In this document: in pieces, positions 32,503-33,881 of the stretch
Layout: each line of letters starts with the position of its first letter
Position numbering within the stretch: position 1 is the first letter of the stretch
Source: an uncultured Lachnospiraceae bacterium
GTDB lineage: Bacteria > Bacillota > Clostridia > Lachnospirales > Lachnospiraceae
DNA: 33,881 nt
Direction of reading: 5' to 3'
Assembly (NCBI GenBank): GCA_900553355.1
Contig: USDK01000032.1
Location: 1 to 33,881 of the forward strand
The notes under the pieces: model-generated
Databases searched by the model: none
The model's input: the letters and a program-made list of their open reading frames with translations, nothing else
Told to the model about the DNA's origin: nothing
Translations under genes and position numbers: made by a program

Positions 32503-33868
32503 GGATAAACACGGCCAATAACACCAATACCACGCCGATAACCGGACTCGTAATCTCCTCCATGGCCTTCTCGACCGCCTCCTTGCGACTATACTTTCCC
32601 GTATCGATAAGCCGGGTCGAATTTTCGACCACTACGATCGCATCGTCCACCACGATAGCTATTGCCAAAACAAGGCCGAAAAGAGTAAGCGTATTGATAG
32701 AAAATCCCATCAACTTCATCACGGCAAATGTCGCGATAAGCGAAACCGGTATGGTCAGAGAAGGAATAATCATCGCCCTGAAATTTTGTAAGAAAATAAG
32801 AATGACCAGCATCACGATAAGAGAGGTCTCCACAAACGTAACCAATACCTCATCGATAGATGCACTCACGAATTGAGTCGTATCGAGCACCACCTTATAT
32901 TGCACATCGTTCGGGAAATAACGGCTCAAATCCATCATCTTCGCTTTCACAGCTTTTGCCACATCGAGAGAATTAGACCCCGGCAACTGATAAATGGCGA
33001 TAGCCGCCGTTTCTTTACTGTTAATAGTCGATGTCGTATGGTAAGTCGCACTTCCCAAATCTATGGTAGCGATGTCGCGCAACCTCAGATATTCCCCGCC
33101 GGGCAACGACTTGATGATGATCCGTCCGAACTCCTCCGGCGTAGAAAGGCGACCTTTCGAAACCAGTGTAAACTGGAAAGCCTCGTCCGTATCCGTAGGA
33201 GGTTGTCCCACACTACCGGCCGACACCTCCATATTTTGTGCCTGAATAGCCGAATAGACATCGGCCGGCGTAAGGCTCCGTATACGCATCAACTCCGGGT
33301 CGAGCCAGATACGCATGCTGTAATTATCGGCTCCGAACACCGTCACACCGCCTACTCCCGGCAAACGGGACAACTCATCGGTAATGTTCAACTTGGCATA
33401 ATTCGACAGAAACAAACTGTTATACAATGGATTATCCGATTCCAACGCCAAGAACATGACGATGTTGGTAGACTGCTTCTTCGTGATAATTCCCTGTTGT
33501 ATGACAGCCTCCGGTAAATTTCCCTGCGCTATGTTCACCCGGTTCTGTACCAACACGGTCGCCATATCTATATCGGTTCCCACCTCGAAAGTAACGGTCA
33601 GCGTATATTGCCCCGACGACGAAGACGATGAACTCATATAAATCATTCCGTCCACACCGTTCACCTGTTGCTCGATCGGCAGTCCGACAGTTTGTGCAAC
33701 CGTCTGCGCATCGGCTCCCGGATAAACGGCCGAAACCTGTACGGTAGGCGGCGTGATATCCGGATATTGGGCGATGGGTAATACGTTGAGTGTGACCAAT
33801 CCCGCAACCACGATAATCAGGGCAAGAACGGTGGCAAAGATGGGTCTGTTTATAAAGAATTTTACCAT
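32498..33868 (-). CDS. RND efflux pump inner-membrane subunit, AcrB/MexB (HAE1) type, N-terminal part only
   Basis: About 455 N-terminal residues match AcrB-type drug/proton antiporters. TM1 is in FFINRPIFATVLALIIV, the porter-domain motifs VSAVYPGADAQTV and YMSSSSSSSGQ follow, then TM2-TM4 with the proton-relay Asp pair in VVDDAIVVVEN. A full pump is about 1,040 residues, so more than half is missing. The ATG at 33868 has no Shine-Dalgarno site, as is usual in Bacteroidota and unlike every other gene here. Such pumps work with a periplasmic adaptor and TolC-like channel in Gram-negative cells. The open frame continues about 46 codons past the junction into unrelated antisense. Confidence 0.93.
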
Positions 33869-33881
33869 GACGTTCTTATTT

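Noticed and set aside
32360..33868. Taking the 502-residue frame as a novel short RND protein with a new C-terminus.
   Set aside because: The last ~46 residues are exactly the antisense of the PadR-linked clostridial gene, so the tail is a product of the join, not a designed domain.
32498..33868. Horizontal transfer of an RND pump from Bacteroidales into a Firmicute.
   Set aside because: Only half the gene is present, with its 5' end facing the window edge, no mobile element at the junction, and no use for the protein without an outer membrane. An assembly artefact explains it better.

Overview
The window looks like an ordinary chromosomal segment of a gut Lachnospiraceae-type Firmicute (Clostridia) over bases 1 to about 32,500, joined to about 1.37 kb of Bacteroidales-type DNA at the right end. 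The Firmicute assignment rests on strong AGGAGG-type ribosome binding sites, sigma-A-like promoters, the sporulation genes spoIIM and a spoVB-like gene, a Gram-positive LexA box (CGAAC-N4-GTTCG) in front of recA, ribonuclease Y, scpA/scpB, and a BceRS-BceAB-type peptide-sensing module. Assignment to Lachnospiraceae rather than another clostridial family is an inference.

Layout. 73-5378 (minus): a TraX-family membrane protein, a BceB-like permease, a BceA-like ATPase, and an intramembrane-sensing histidine kinase with its response regulator. 5398-11266 (minus): a glycolytic cluster read gap, pgk, tpiA, then (after a terminator and a new promoter) an acetyl-esterase-like hydrolase and gpmI. 11395-15513 (minus): an Fe-S/tRNA-thiolation operon read iscR, nifS-type desulfurase, nifU/iscU-type scaffold, mnmA, PHP phosphatase, with an IscR-type operator in the iscR leader. 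15644-18802: a SpoVB-like flippase (plus) converging on and overlapping spoIIM, which follows a Nudix hydrolase and a HAD phosphatase. 18876-22171 (minus): rny, and recA-recX under an SOS box. 22403-27149 (minus): a maltose/galactoside acetyltransferase-like enzyme, a YbaK-like deacylase, a D-2-hydroxyacid dehydrogenase-like protein, a D,D-carboxypeptidase, scpB and scpA. 27225-31394: a metallophosphoesterase (minus), a long aminopeptidase P (plus), two REP-like palindromes, and a second D,D-carboxypeptidase (minus). 31555-32500 (plus): a PadR regulator with its membrane partner, the partner being cut off.

The partner gene is interrupted near 32,500. From there to 33,868 the minus strand encodes the N-terminal ~455 residues of an AcrB/MexB-like RND efflux pump with no Shine-Dalgarno site. 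That is a Gram-negative protein that needs an outer membrane. Its reading frame leaves homology in the middle of the conserved segment after the proton-relay helix and continues into the antisense of the PadR partner. The simplest reading is a metagenome assembly chimera, not a new biological fusion.

I saw no CRISPR array, rRNA, tRNA, intact insertion sequence or prophage. No non-coding gap exceeds 300 bases. I did not find a convincing undescribed system. The best candidates for a second look are the chimeric junction, the REP-like pair with its surrounding repeats, the TraX-coupled Bce-like module with a possible leader attenuator, and the structured gap-pgk and pgk-tpiA intergenic regions.
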